NCBI RefSeq assembly: GCF_028283685.1 | Contig: NZ_JAPWKF010000010.1 | Coordinates: 62,001 to 126,000, forward strand | DNA length: 64,000 nucleotides | Reading direction: 5' to 3' | Origin: Edaphobacter sp. | Lineage (GTDB): Bacteria > Acidobacteriota > Terriglobia > Terriglobales > Acidobacteriaceae | Shown: positions 1 through 8,084 of the stretch, in pieces | How positions within the stretch are numbered: the first letter of the stretch is position 1 | Layout: the number at the start of each line of letters is the position of its first letter | Program-made: the position numbers and the translations under genes | Notes under the pieces: generated by a model | Told to the model about the DNA's origin: nothing | Database searches by the model: none | What the model saw: only the letters and a program-made list of their open reading frames with translations

Positions 1-1
1 T

Positions 2-331
2 GCCTTTGTCGATGTGGTGATCTGTAACTCGGTACTTCACTTTGCTCGGGATGAGGAGCATTTCAGAGCGATGCTGGCGGAGCTGTGGCGAGTTCTAAGA
101 CCCGGCGGAATGCTGTTCTGCCGCCTGGGATCGAGGATTGGCATGGAGTTCGAACGAGTACGGGGCGGTCGTTTTCTGGTAGGAGACGGTTCGGAGTGGT
201 TCCTGGCCGATGAAGAGATGCTGATGGAACTCACGGAGGAGATGGACAGCGTCCTTGTGGACCCACTGAAGACCACGATCGTGCAAGACTACCGCTGCAT
301 GACGACCTGGGTTCAAAGGAAACGAGGCTAG
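2..331 (+). CDS. SAM-dependent methyltransferase, C-terminal part (5' end outside window)
   Basis: The reading frame is open from the first bases of the window and ends at 331, so only the last ~110 residues are present. It begins AFVDVVICNSVLHFARDEEH, which matches the strand-4/post-IV region of class I SAM-dependent methyltransferases (acidic strand, then a helix). It continues with WRVLRPGGMLFCRLGS, the usual motif after strand 5 (LRPGG). The SAM-binding glycine loop would lie upstream and cannot be seen. The substrate cannot be inferred. The next gene starts about 125 bases later, so co-transcription is possible but not shown. A GTG at 14 could be read as a start, but it would cut into the conserved fold, so truncation by the window edge is the better explanation. 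Confidence 0.75.
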   Translation, partial: AFVDVVICNSVLHFARDEEHFRAMLAELWRVLRPGGMLFCRLGSRIGMEFERVRGGRFLVGDGSEWFLADEEMLMELTEEMDSVLVDPLKTTIVQDYRCMTTWVQRKRG

Positions 332-457
332 ACGTCCCTGCTTCCGTCGTCACAAGCGTGTTTACGAGGACCTATCGATCCTGCAAATCCAACGCGGTGG
401 TGTGGAACTTTCGCGAAGGAGCTATCGTACTCGGCGTCAGCCCCACCGGAGATGAAC

Positions 458-1717
458 ATGCGCGCTATAGCCGTTCTTTGCTTTGCTATTGTTTCACTGC
501 AGTCTGCTCAAGCACAGCAGACGGTGACTTCAGGCCAAACGACTCTGGCATTCCATGATGTAGATGTCTTCGATGGAACGAGGATGAACCGCCACGTCAA
601 CGTCATCGTCGAGGCCGGCATGATCCGGCATGTGGGTGCCTCCGTGCCAATCCCGCCACAAAGCACGGTCATCGAGGGTGACGGATACACACTTCTACCC
701 GGCTTAATCGATTCGCATACCCACTTGGGAGAAAAGCTGGTGCCAGAGTTTCTGCGAGACGCTTTGGATTTTGGCGTCACGACAGAGCTGGAGATGGGTG
801 GTTCGGCCGCAAGTCTTCGGGTTCGTCGAGATAGCTGTCGAGACTGTGCCAACTTCTTGACTGCTGGGACGGTTGTTACCGTTCCCGGTGGTCACCCGAC
901 CGAGATGCCAGCCACGCCACAGCCAACGTTGTCTCCGACTGATGATGTTCAGGCATTTGTTGATAAACGTATTTTGGAGGGCTCCGACTACATCAAGCTC
1001 ATCGACGAGCATCAACTTCCGACACTATCGACTTCACAGATCGAAAATATCGTTGTCGCTGCGCATCGTAGGAACAAGCTCGCGATCGCACACATAGGCT
1101 CCCAAAAAGAAGCCATGGAGTGCATCGAGGCTGGTGTGGATGCACTCGCTCACGTGTTTGCAGACTCACAACCGGCAGCTGACTTCGGTAGGCGCGTTGC
1201 GGAACACCATGCATTCGTCATTACGACGCTAACTGTTTTCGAGTCGCTCACCGCTGGCTCCGAGCCTCGCTGGTGGCAGAAAGAGGAAGGCCTGAGCGCA
1301 CGGCTTACGCCTACGATGCGTAATATGCTCGGAATACGCCTTCCGAAAGCCGCGGGGCTTCATCTTGCTTTTGCGGAACAAGCAGTAGCTCGTCTCCATG
1401 AAGCTGGCGTTTCGATCCTCGCAGGCACAGATTCTCCAGTACCAGGTATTGCGCACGGTGTCAGCCTGCATCGCGAGTTAGAGCTTCTCGTCGAATCGGG
1501 GCTATCGCCGTCCGAAGCGCTCACAGCTACCACGTTCACCCCAGCACGCGAATTCGGCTTGCATGATCGCGGAAGAGTCGCCGAAGGGTTTCGTGCAGAC
1601 CTCCTTCTGGTCAAAGGTGACCCAACATCTGACATCCGCGCCTTGCACGGCATCGAGGGTGTATGGCTGGGCGGTGAACGCCACTCGGCTTCACCCGAAG
1701 GGCAAACAGAGCATTGA
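458..1717 (+). CDS. Secreted amidohydrolase (imidazolonepropionase-like metal-dependent hydrolase)
   Basis: About 419 residues. Residues 1-20 form a signal peptide (MRAIAVLCFAIVSLQSAQAQ), so the enzyme is probably periplasmic. GLIDSHTHLG at ~82-91 carries the HxH metal pair of the amidohydrolase superfamily. YIKLIDEH holds a candidate metal-bridging lysine, AIAHIGS and ALAHVF supply two further histidines, and LAGTDSPVPG holds the catalytic aspartate. The C-terminal segment FRADLLLVKGDP is the return strand of the composite beta domain. Such secreted members often act as peptidase-like or cyclic-amide hydrolases, but the substrate is unknown. An ATG at 452 is also possible; 458 is preferred because GGAG at 448-451 sits at normal spacing from it. 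It stands alone, followed by a 165-base gap before serA. Confidence 0.85.
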   Translation: MRAIAVLCFAIVSLQSAQAQQTVTSGQTTLAFHDVDVFDGTRMNRHVNVIVEAGMIRHVGASVPIPPQSTVIEGDGYTLLPGLIDSHTHLGEKLVPEFLRDALDFGVTTELEMGGSAASLRVRRDSCRDCANFLTAGTVVTVPGGHPTEMPATPQPTLSPTDDVQAFVDKRILEGSDYIKLIDEHQLPTLSTSQIENIVVAAHRRNKLAIAHIGSQKEAMECIEAGVDALAHVFADSQPAADFGRRVAEHHAFVITTLTVFESLTAGSEPRWWQKEEGLSARLTPTMRNMLGIRLPKAAGLHLAFAEQAVARLHEAGVSILAGTDSPVPGIAHGVSLHRELELLVESGLSPSEALTATTFTPAREFGLHDRGRVAEGFRADLLLVKGDPTSDIRALHGIEGVWLGGERHSASPEGQTEH

Positions 1718-1770
1718 GTTTACTTATCCCAATCCCAGATTGATCCTGTGAAGTCGGCTTCCAGGTGGTT

Positions 1771-1791
1771 ACCTGTCCCCTCCTGACAGGT
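1771..1791 (+). terminator. Hairpin between the amidohydrolase gene and serA
   Basis: Perfect 7-bp inverted repeat ACCTGTC / GACAGGT with a 7-base loop, 54 bases past the amidohydrolase stop. The following run is only CCGTTTA, so intrinsic termination is plausible but weak; it could instead be part of the serA leader. The rest of this gap holds an 8-base direct repeat ACGCGTTT at 1821 and 1855. Confidence 0.4.
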
Positions 1792-1881
1792 CCGTTTATC
1801 GGTAGGGCGGGGGTCCCAAGACGCGTTTGCCGCTGATTTGAGAAGATAGAAGCAACGCGTTTCAACCGAGTAAAGGAATCC

Positions 1882-3516
1882 ATGAAGATCGTTCTCGCTG
1901 AAAAAGTATCCCCTGCCACCGCCGCAGTGTTCCAACAGGAGCCCGGCTGGCAGATCGTTACCGCTGACCAGATCAAGAACGGCCTGCCGGCAGAGCTGGC
2001 CGACGCCGATGCGCTGGTCGTTCGTTCGGCCGTACAGGCTGACGCCGCCCTTCTGGAGTCGGCGCCGAAGCTTCGCGTGATCGGCCGCGCCGGTGTGGGC
2101 GTCGACAACATCGACACCGATGCCGCCACCCGCAAGGGCATCGTGGTGATGAACACGCCCGGCGCCAATGCCATCGCCGTGGCCGAGCTGACCATCGGCC
2201 AGATGATCTCGATGGCACGCTCGATTCCGCGCGCCAACGCCACCATGCACGCGGGCAAGTGGGACAAGAAGACGCTGCAGGGGCAGGAGCTTCGCGGCAA
2301 GACGCTGGGCATCGTGGGCCTGGGCCGCATCGGCCTGGAGGTGGCCAAGCGCGCCCGCAGCTTCGGCATGGAGCTGATCGGCTATGACCCGTTCATCGCG
2401 CCCGTGATCGCACGCGAGAACGATGTCACGCTGTGCCCGATCGACGAGATCTTCCGCCGCTCGGACTACCTGACGCTGCACGTCGGTCTGACGCCGCAGA
2501 CGGAGGGCCTGATCAACGCCACGTCGCTGGCGGTGATGAAGAAGGGCGTCCGCATCATCAACTGCGCGCGCGGCGAGCTGATCGTCGAAGAGGCGCTGGC
2601 AGCAGCGCTGAAGTCGGGTCACGTGGGCGGAGCGGCGCTGGATGTGTTCCGCAAGGAGCCGCTGAAGGATTCGCCGTTCTACGAGATGGAGAACGTCCTG
2701 CTGTCGCCGCACATCGCGGGATCGACGGACGAGGCGCAGGAGGCGATCGGCATCCAGCTGGCTCGCCAGGTGCGCGACTACCTGAAGCTGGGCGTGGTGC
2801 AGAATGCCGTCAACGTGCCCTCGCTGACGCATGAGGAGTACACCGAGATCGCGCCGTACATCGAGATGGCGGAGCGCCTGGGCAAGTTCCTGTCGCATGC
2901 GACGCCGGGTAACCTCGAGAACGTCCAGATCAACTACTCGGGCCGCCTGGCGGCAGGCAAGACGGACCTGGTGCGCAACGCCGCACTGGCGGGCATCTTC
3001 GACGGATCCGATGGCGGATCGGCGGCGAACCGCATCAACGCGGCTTCAGTCGCGGAGGAGCGCGGCATTCGCGTGCAGGAGGACAAGAAGGAGTTCACGA
3101 CGGGCGGAGCGGGTTCGGTGCTGAAGCTGACCCTGCACTCGTCGGAGGGCGATGTCTCGGCCTCGGCGACGGTGCTGCATGGCAGCTCGCCGCGCCTGCT
3201 GACCTACGATGGCATCGACATCGAGGCCCCGCTGACGGGCACGCTGGTGGCGATCCGCAACCATGACGTTCCGGGCGTGATTGGACGCATCGGTACGATC
3301 CTGGGCGACAACTCGGTCAACATTGCGAACTTCGCCCTGGGCCGCGCGCACGATCCGGCCCGCGAGGTGAAGTCGCAGCGAGTGCCGCAGGGACAGGCGC
3401 TGGCCGTCGTGCAGATCGACGTGCCGAACGTGGCGACGGCGAATGCCGCAGTCGAGGCGCTGCGCAAGGTTGAGGCGATCGCCAGTGTACGGCTGGTGGA
3501 GCTTGGCAAGCTGTAG
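1882..3516 (+). CDS. serA: D-3-phosphoglycerate dehydrogenase
   Basis: Oxidises 3-phosphoglycerate to 3-phosphohydroxypyruvate with NAD+, the committed step of serine synthesis, in the cytosol. The 544-residue length is typical of the long (type I) SerA. The N-terminal half is the D-isomer 2-hydroxyacid dehydrogenase fold. The dinucleotide loop GIVGLGRIG lies near residue 147. INCARGELIVEE supplies the catalytic Arg, and SPHIAGSTDEA supplies the catalytic His. The middle part (residues ~315-450) is the allosteric substrate-binding domain. The C-terminal ~75 residues, including IGRIGTILGDNSVNIANF, are an ACT domain, so feedback by serine is likely. A good hairpin terminator follows 28 bases after the stop, so the gene is monocistronic on the 3' side. 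AAAGGAA lies just ahead of the ATG. Confidence 0.97.
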   Translation: MKIVLAEKVSPATAAVFQQEPGWQIVTADQIKNGLPAELADADALVVRSAVQADAALLESAPKLRVIGRAGVGVDNIDTDAATRKGIVVMNTPGANAIAVAELTIGQMISMARSIPRANATMHAGKWDKKTLQGQELRGKTLGIVGLGRIGLEVAKRARSFGMELIGYDPFIAPVIARENDVTLCPIDEIFRRSDYLTLHVGLTPQTEGLINATSLAVMKKGVRIINCARGELIVEEALAAALKSGHVGGAALDVFRKEPLKDSPFYEMENVLLSPHIAGSTDEAQEAIGIQLARQVRDYLKLGVVQNAVNVPSLTHEEYTEIAPYIEMAERLGKFLSHATPGNLENVQINYSGRLAAGKTDLVRNAALAGIFDGSDGGSAANRINAASVAEERGIRVQEDKKEFTTGGAGSVLKLTLHSSEGDVSASATVLHGSSPRLLTYDGIDIEAPLTGTLVAIRNHDVPGVIGRIGTILGDNSVNIANFALGRAHDPAREVKSQRVPQGQALAVVQIDVPNVATANAAVEALRKVEAIASVRLVELGKL

Positions 3517-3543
3517 TTGCAATGCTTTACGAAGACACAACAG

Positions 3544-3575
3544 AGCCCCGGTCATCAGGCCGGGGCTTTTGTTTT
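3544..3575 (+). terminator. Rho-independent terminator after serA
   Basis: Perfect 8-bp stem AGCCCCGG / CCGGGGCT with an 8-base loop, followed directly by TTTGTTTT. Classical intrinsic terminator. Confidence 0.9.
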
Positions 3576-3645
3576 GGGCCGAAGCGCAGTTTCGATACTC
3601 TATAAGTGACAGATTTTTATTCGTCGCAAGGAAACCAGACCCCGC

Positions 3646-3975
3646 ATGCCGCTTTACGAATACGAATGCACCAACTGCCATAAGCGCACGGAAAAGATTC
3701 AGAAGTTCTCTGACCCCGAGATCACCGAATGCCCCTTCTGCGGAGGCAAGCTGGAGCGCGTGCTCTCGGCGCCTGCCGTCTCGTTCAAGGGCGGTGGATG
3801 GTACGCCGACCTCTACTCAAGCTCGAAGTCGGGTGGAAATACGAGCGGCAACAACGCCGCCAGCTCCAAGTCGGACAGCTCCACCTCTTCTACGCCTTCG
3901 ACGTCTTCAACACCTGCATCGGCTCCGGCCACGGCACCCTCCTCCTCATCGTCCTCTTCCCCAGAGAAGAAATAG
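3646..3975 (+). CDS. FmdB-family zinc-ribbon regulatory protein
   Basis: A 109-residue protein beginning MPLYEYECTNCHKRTEKIQ, the signature of the FmdB/CxxC zinc-ribbon family. Two CxxC knuckles (CTNC at ~8-11 and CPFC at ~28-31) form one zinc site. ERVLSAPAVSFKGGGWYADLY closes the conserved domain at ~residue 60. The remaining ~45 residues are a Ser/Thr/Pro/Ala-rich tail with no recognisable fold. FmdB was first described as a putative regulator of formamidase expression in Methylophilus; the general role is unknown. The gene has its own terminator. Its stop codon lies inside a short tandem repeat (see repeat at 3967). Confidence 0.9.
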   Translation: MPLYEYECTNCHKRTEKIQKFSDPEITECPFCGGKLERVLSAPAVSFKGGGWYADLYSSSKSGGNTSGNNAASSKSDSSTSSTPSTSSTPASAPATAPSSSSSSSPEKK

Positions 3976-3997
3976 ACAAGAAATAGACAAGAAATAA
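3967..3997. repeat. 11-bp tandem repeat across the fmdB-like stop codon
   Basis: The unit AAGAAATAGAC occurs at 3967-3977 and 3978-3988, followed by a partial third copy AAGAAATAA at 3989-3997. The true stop codon TAG is in the first copy and each later copy carries another TAG or TAA. It looks like replication slippage at the gene end. Confidence 0.85.
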
Positions 3998-4002
3998 GCG
4001 AC

Positions 4003-4030
4003 GCGGCCCTGAACCGGGCCGCGCCTGTTT
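4003..4030 (+). terminator. Intrinsic terminator after the FmdB-like gene
   Basis: Stem GCGGCCC / GGGCCGC (7 bp) with loop TGAACC, followed by GCCTGTTT. It also lies just past the end of the convergent H1-like gene (4045), so it may serve both strands. Confidence 0.75.
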
Positions 4031-4044
4031 CACCGCATACGGAA

Positions 4045-4419
4045 TCATCTGTTCGGTGAAGGCGGAACCCTCTTGCCTTCCTTACGCGCCTCGGAGAGAC
4101 CGATGGCGATGGCCTGCTTGCGGCTGGTGACTTTTTTGCCGCTGCGGCCGCTGGTCAGCTTGCCCTGCTTCATCGCCTTCATCTCACGCTCAACGTCTTT
4201 GCCGGAGGATCGGCTGTATCTGCGGGCTGCCTTCTTGGTCGCTTTCTTCGCGGACTTCTTCGCCGCCTTCTTTGCCGGGGCCTTCTTTGCCGCGCTCTTC
4301 TTCACGGTCTTCTTAGCGGCTTTCTTTACGGTCTTCTTTGTCGCCTTTTTAGCGGTCTTCCTGACTACTTTCTTTACAGCTTTCTTTGCTGCCTTCTTAT
4401 TTGCCTTTTTCGTTGCCAT
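4045..4419 (-). CDS. Histone-H1-like lysine/alanine-rich protein with DUF6496-like C-terminus
   Basis: 124 residues. Residues 1-~68 are an almost pure array of KKA/KKAxKK/KKTVKKAAKK units, the composition of eukaryotic H1 tails and of bacterial H1-like nucleoid proteins (HctA/HctB, AlgR3 type). Such segments bind DNA by charge. The C-terminal ~45 residues (VEREMKAMKQGKLTSGRSG, then KKVTSRKQAIAIGLSEAR) are a different, conserved module that I recognise as DUF6496-like, found in many bacterial H1-like proteins. The sequence supports a small basic nucleoid-associated protein; its targets cannot be read. It is convergent with the fmdB-like gene and divergent from nothing nearby. Repetitive coding of this kind is prone to length change. 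Confidence 0.85.
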   Translation of the reverse strand: MATKKANKKAAKKAVKKVVRKTAKKATKKTVKKAAKKTVKKSAAKKAPAKKAAKKSAKKATKKAARRYSRSSGKDVEREMKAMKQGKLTSGRSGKKVTSRKQAIAIGLSEARKEGKRVPPSPNR

Positions 4420-4487
4420 AACTATTCTCCCGGATAATCAGAAGGCATGCCCATGAGAGAAGTTGTCTCGTTTATCCCACAAAGTGA

Positions 4488-6032
4488 TCAGCGTGTATGA
4501 CGGCGGCGACGCCAGAGGACGATCCACGCGAGCAATCCGATAGCTGCAGCGCCGAATAAACGCATCATGGTGCGGCGCATCCACGATGGCGTGCGTTCGA
4601 GCGAGCCGTCCTGCCATGCGGTCTTTACGAGGGTGAGATCGTCGGCGAGACCGGGAATGGTGATGGCGTTGAAATCATCGGTAGGCAGCGAACCGAAGAT
4701 GCGCTCGGGATCCGGCTCGCCGCCATCGTGGTCCTTGGGGATGGCGGCCATCATGGTGTTGACCTCGGCATCGCGCGGGTCGTCGAAGAGGGCGATGTCG
4801 GCAGTGTTGGGGAAGAGCGTGTCCTTCCCCGTCATCTTCTTTTCGATGGCGGCGACGCCGTCCTGGCAGACGCCGAGGGGATAGTAGCCGCCGAAGGGCA
4901 GATCGGGGCGGCGGATGTGCTGATGCAGGAAGGCGACGATCATGCGGCCGACGAGGCGTGTGACTTCGATGGCGTCTTTGTCGGTGTAGGTGTGCGCGTG
5001 GCGGCCGAGGACCCAGGCCTGGTCCTGCGTGTCCATGGTGCGGAACTGGCTCTTGCCGTCGATGCCGAAGTACCAGCTGATGCTGGCGTTGATGCCGGGC
5101 TTGTCTTTGGGCGCGCGAATCTGCCATTCGTACTCGGCGTGGCTGACGGGGACAAGCAGCGAGCGATTGGTGCCGGGGATGACGATCTGGGAGTTCATCC
5201 AGAAGGGCATCATCACCTCCTGCCCATTGAGATGGAAGTGACCGAAGTTGGCGAAGTAGCGCGCATCGTAGACGGTGACCGTATGGCCGCTGGCGGCGAG
5301 CGCGGCCATCAACTCCTGCGGTGTGGTGGCGCTGTGACCGCCGATGGTTGCCGTGACCGTCTTCGCGCCGGTGAGGGCGTTGGCGCTGAGGCGGTTCATC
5401 ACGTCGGCGAGGCGCTGGCTTTCGGCGTGCAGCGGGGCAAGGCTCGCGTTGGGGCCGTCGCCGCGGGCGATGCCGTTGCCGAGCTGGAAGACGATGCCGT
5501 CAGAGGTGAAGCCGGGAAGCGTGGAGGGCGTGTCGAGGTCGACGGTCTCGGCCTTCTCGAGCGTGTAGGGGCCGAGGTCGAAGAAGGGCTGGATGCGGGC
5601 GGTGGACTGGGGGCGGTCGTCAATGGGAGCGTACTCGTCGACGCCTTCTTCGCCCTGGGTGCCGTCATCTTTTTTGGCGACGATGCGGCCGGCGATCTTG
5701 ACCGTGGGGTTGATGGCGGAGAGGGTCCAGCCGGGAAAGCGGTCGAGCCCTTGCCAATCCTTGCCGAGGATCATCTGGCGCAGGGTCTTGATGAGCGCAG
5801 GCGACATGAGCGCCGGCCCCTGCTTGCCGCCGTTGAGCTGCGAGAGCAGAGCCTCGGTGAAGCCGGGCGTGGCGGAGAGTTCGCGCATCATGCCCGAGAG
5901 CAGGATGGTATTTGGCGGCATCGGTTTTTCAGGAACCACGTATGTTGCGTCTCCCCTGCACCCAACCAGCGCCAAAGATAGTATCGCGCTCCACGCGCAC
6001 AGCCGAATGCCGCTTGTCTGCATGGGCTCCAT
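4488..6032 (-). CDS. Lipoprotein of unknown function with C-terminal membrane anchor
   Basis: 514 residues. The N-terminus is a lipoprotein signal ending in a lipobox (LALVGC, Cys near residue 25). The C-terminus has a hydrophobic segment LFGAAAIGLLAWIVLW followed by an arginine-rich tail, which looks like a transmembrane anchor with a cytoplasmic end. Between them is a ~450-residue soluble region with no motif I recognise. It contains the tryptophan- and histidine-rich stretches VMMPFWMNSQIVIPGTNRS and HAHTYTDKD and the pattern PFGGYYPLGVCQDGV. A lipid anchor at one end and a transmembrane anchor at the other is unusual. Starts at 6032 or 6023 (internal ATG with GGAG upstream) are both possible. 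It is a single gene; no function is claimed. Confidence 0.75.
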   Translation of the reverse strand: MEPMQTSGIRLCAWSAILSLALVGCRGDATYVVPEKPMPPNTILLSGMMRELSATPGFTEALLSQLNGGKQGPALMSPALIKTLRQMILGKDWQGLDRFPGWTLSAINPTVKIAGRIVAKKDDGTQGEEGVDEYAPIDDRPQSTARIQPFFDLGPYTLEKAETVDLDTPSTLPGFTSDGIVFQLGNGIARGDGPNASLAPLHAESQRLADVMNRLSANALTGAKTVTATIGGHSATTPQELMAALAASGHTVTVYDARYFANFGHFHLNGQEVMMPFWMNSQIVIPGTNRSLLVPVSHAEYEWQIRAPKDKPGINASISWYFGIDGKSQFRTMDTQDQAWVLGRHAHTYTDKDAIEVTRLVGRMIVAFLHQHIRRPDLPFGGYYPLGVCQDGVAAIEKKMTGKDTLFPNTADIALFDDPRDAEVNTMMAAIPKDHDGGEPDPERIFGSLPTDDFNAITIPGLADDLTLVKTAWQDGSLERTPSWMRRTMMRLFGAAAIGLLAWIVLWRRRRHTR

Positions 6033-6090
6033 TAAACCTTATGCCGTGTTGTGGCAGTAGAGAAAAGGTTGTGGGTGCTTATGCGGCAAT

Positions 6091-6134
6091 GGTCAAAAGC
6101 GGGTTTCTCCGCTTCGCGCTGCGGTCGAAATGAC
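6091..6134 (-). repeat. REP-like dispersed element, copy 1
   Basis: Read on the minus strand this begins GTCATTTCGACCGCAGCGCG and continues to GGAGAAACCCGCTTTT. It is a divergent copy of the GTCATCCCG...GGGACCTGCTTTT family also at 14101, 16828, 24551, 54399 and 56581. Confidence 0.6.
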
Positions 6135-6189
6135 AACGTGTAGGAAGTGGAGAGCTGGGCAGTACTGATTCCGGAATCGAGAGCAAAGC

Positions 6190-6221
6190 AGAAGCCGTGC
6201 CCTTGAGCACGGCTTCTTTTC
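6190..6221 (-). terminator. Terminator after the DUF885 gene
   Basis: Perfect 11-bp stem AGAAGCCGTGC / GCACGGCTTCT with a 6-base loop, 26 bases beyond the DUF885 stop. The T-run is better on the plus strand (TTTTCTTT); on the minus strand the tail is CTGCTTTG, so termination may work in both directions. Confidence 0.7.
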
Positions 6222-6247
6222 TTTGGAGCAAATGAACTTCTTGTGCG

Positions 6248-8044
6248 TTACAGCACCGGAGAGTCATCGTGGAGCATGGCCTTGCGGATGACCTTGACCG
6301 GAGCGAAGCCCTGGCGCACAAAGTTGTCGTGGAACTGCTCGAGGTTGAAGGCGGCGCCCTGCTTCTTCTTCAGGTCTTCGCGCAGCTTCATGATCTCGAG
6401 TTTGCCGAGCGTGTAGTAAAGGTAGGTTGCGTCGGCGGTGCCGCGCTTGGTTTCGACGAGACCGACAGAGTGCGACTGGTAGCCCTCTTTGACGAAGAAG
6501 TCGACCGCCTGGTCGATGGTCCACTGGCCGCCGGGTTCGCCGAGGCCGGTGTGCAGCTTGATGGAGTTGACGAAGCGGGCGTCGCGTAGAAGAGCGTCCT
6601 GCAGCTGGCCGAGCTTGATGAGCTTCGCCTCGCGCACCTGCTCGGGCGTGGCGTTAGGCGGAGCGGCGGCGTAGCCCTCGTCGAGCATCATCTCTTCGGT
6701 GTAGTGCGCCCAGCCTTCGACGTTGGAGTTGGCCATGATGACCTTGCGCACCTTCGACGGGAACTGGTTCTGGAAGAGGAACTGGACGTAGTGGCCGGGG
6801 TAGGCCTCGTGCACGCTGGTGGAGATGATGGTGCCGATGTTGAAGCTGGCCATGTGCTCGGCGACGTGCTCGGGCGTCCAGTCCTTTTCGGGCAGGGTGA
6901 CGTTGAAGTAGGCCTTGGTGGAACGTGTCTCAAAGGGGCCGGGCGGGTCCATCGACGCGAAGGTGGTGGCGCGCATGAAGGGCGGCGTCTCTTCGAGCGT
7001 GGGCTGGACATCGCTGGGGATGGTGATGATGTGGTGCGCGCGAATGTAGGTGATCAGCGAGTCGAAGGTGCCGTGGAAGGAGTCGAGCAGCTTGTCGGGC
7101 GCGGGGTGGATGGTGGCCAGCTCAGCCAGCACCTGCTGCGGGGTCTTGCTGGGGTCGACCTCTTTGGCGATGCGGGCGAAGTCCTGCTGATTGCGATGCA
7201 GATCGGCCATGGCGATCTCAAGCAGGTGCGGCAGCGGGACATCGACCATCTCGTCGTAGCTGAGCTTCTTCGCAAAGGTATCGGCGCCGAGGCGATAGTC
7301 GCCGTTGGAGCGCGGCAGCAGATCGGACTTCATCCATGCGCCGTAGTCCTTGAGCCCGGCGATGACGGCGGCGTTGGTCTTCTGAAACTCGGCCTTCGCG
7401 TCGGCATCGTCGGCCGCGGCGAAGGCTGCAGGAACATCGTTCTGAAAGAAGCTGACGAGGCCGTCGATCTGCTCGAGTGCGATCTCGGTGAAGATGCGCG
7501 GCGGATTCTTGAGGTTCTTCTTCGCTTCGACGAAGACCTGCGGGATCTGCTTCTCGCGCTCGATGGCGGAGTGCAGGCGGTTGTTGACGGGCGCGAAGGG
7601 ACGCTCCATCAGAACGAAGATGGAGTTGGTGACGCCGCTGGAGTAGTTGTCGGGATTCTTCTCCCAGTTGCGGATGGTCTCAAGCGAGAGCAGCTGCGAG
7701 CGGATGCTGTTGAGCAGGATGGCCTGGTCGGCGGCGATGGGCGCGTCCATCGAAGAGGGCTCGATCTGGCCGATCTTCTTCTCGTAGACCTTAAGCGCGG
7801 CGACCTGTTTTTCGACGCCGCCGGCGGAATAATCTTCCAGCAGGTCATCGTACTGGTGCAGTCCCATCTGCGTGCCCATGGTGGGCGCGAAGTGGAAGAG
7901 CACGTCGCTGAAGTACTGCTCGGAGACGAAGTGGAAGGTCTGGTTTCCGCCATCGGCGGATACGCGCTGGGCGGGTGCGGCAGGTGTCAGCATAAGGGTC
8001 CCGAGAACGGCCGAGGATACGAGGAGACGCAGGCTCATGGTCAT
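6248..8044 (-). CDS. Secreted DUF885-family zinc peptidase-like protein
   Basis: 598 residues with a cleavable signal peptide (MTMSLRLLVSSAVLGTLMLT, cleavage after APAQR). The body is the all-helical DUF885 family, related to M32-type carboxypeptidases. The diagnostic metal motif is HEAYPGHYVQF (HExxxGH, residues ~416-426), followed by VEGWAHYTEEMMLDEGY, whose Glu is the expected third ligand. Such proteins are probably periplasmic or extracytoplasmic peptidases. The length matches the family (~560-610). A strong hairpin follows the stop. The neighbouring DUF3224 gene upstream is in the same orientation, 40 bases away, so the two may share a transcript. Confidence 0.9.
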   Translation of the reverse strand: MTMSLRLLVSSAVLGTLMLTPAAPAQRVSADGGNQTFHFVSEQYFSDVLFHFAPTMGTQMGLHQYDDLLEDYSAGGVEKQVAALKVYEKKIGQIEPSSMDAPIAADQAILLNSIRSQLLSLETIRNWEKNPDNYSSGVTNSIFVLMERPFAPVNNRLHSAIEREKQIPQVFVEAKKNLKNPPRIFTEIALEQIDGLVSFFQNDVPAAFAAADDADAKAEFQKTNAAVIAGLKDYGAWMKSDLLPRSNGDYRLGADTFAKKLSYDEMVDVPLPHLLEIAMADLHRNQQDFARIAKEVDPSKTPQQVLAELATIHPAPDKLLDSFHGTFDSLITYIRAHHIITIPSDVQPTLEETPPFMRATTFASMDPPGPFETRSTKAYFNVTLPEKDWTPEHVAEHMASFNIGTIISTSVHEAYPGHYVQFLFQNQFPSKVRKVIMANSNVEGWAHYTEEMMLDEGYAAAPPNATPEQVREAKLIKLGQLQDALLRDARFVNSIKLHTGLGEPGGQWTIDQAVDFFVKEGYQSHSVGLVETKRGTADATYLYYTLGKLEIMKLREDLKKKQGAAFNLEQFHDNFVRQGFAPVKVIRKAMLHDDSPVL

Positions 8045-8084
8045 CTGACTGAAGTGTAAGACAAGCGCCGGGGCGGCGCATGAT

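Noticed and set aside
358..558. 66-codon plus-strand frame overlapping the amidohydrolase start
   Set aside because: It overlaps the signal-peptide coding region in a different frame and lacks a domain.
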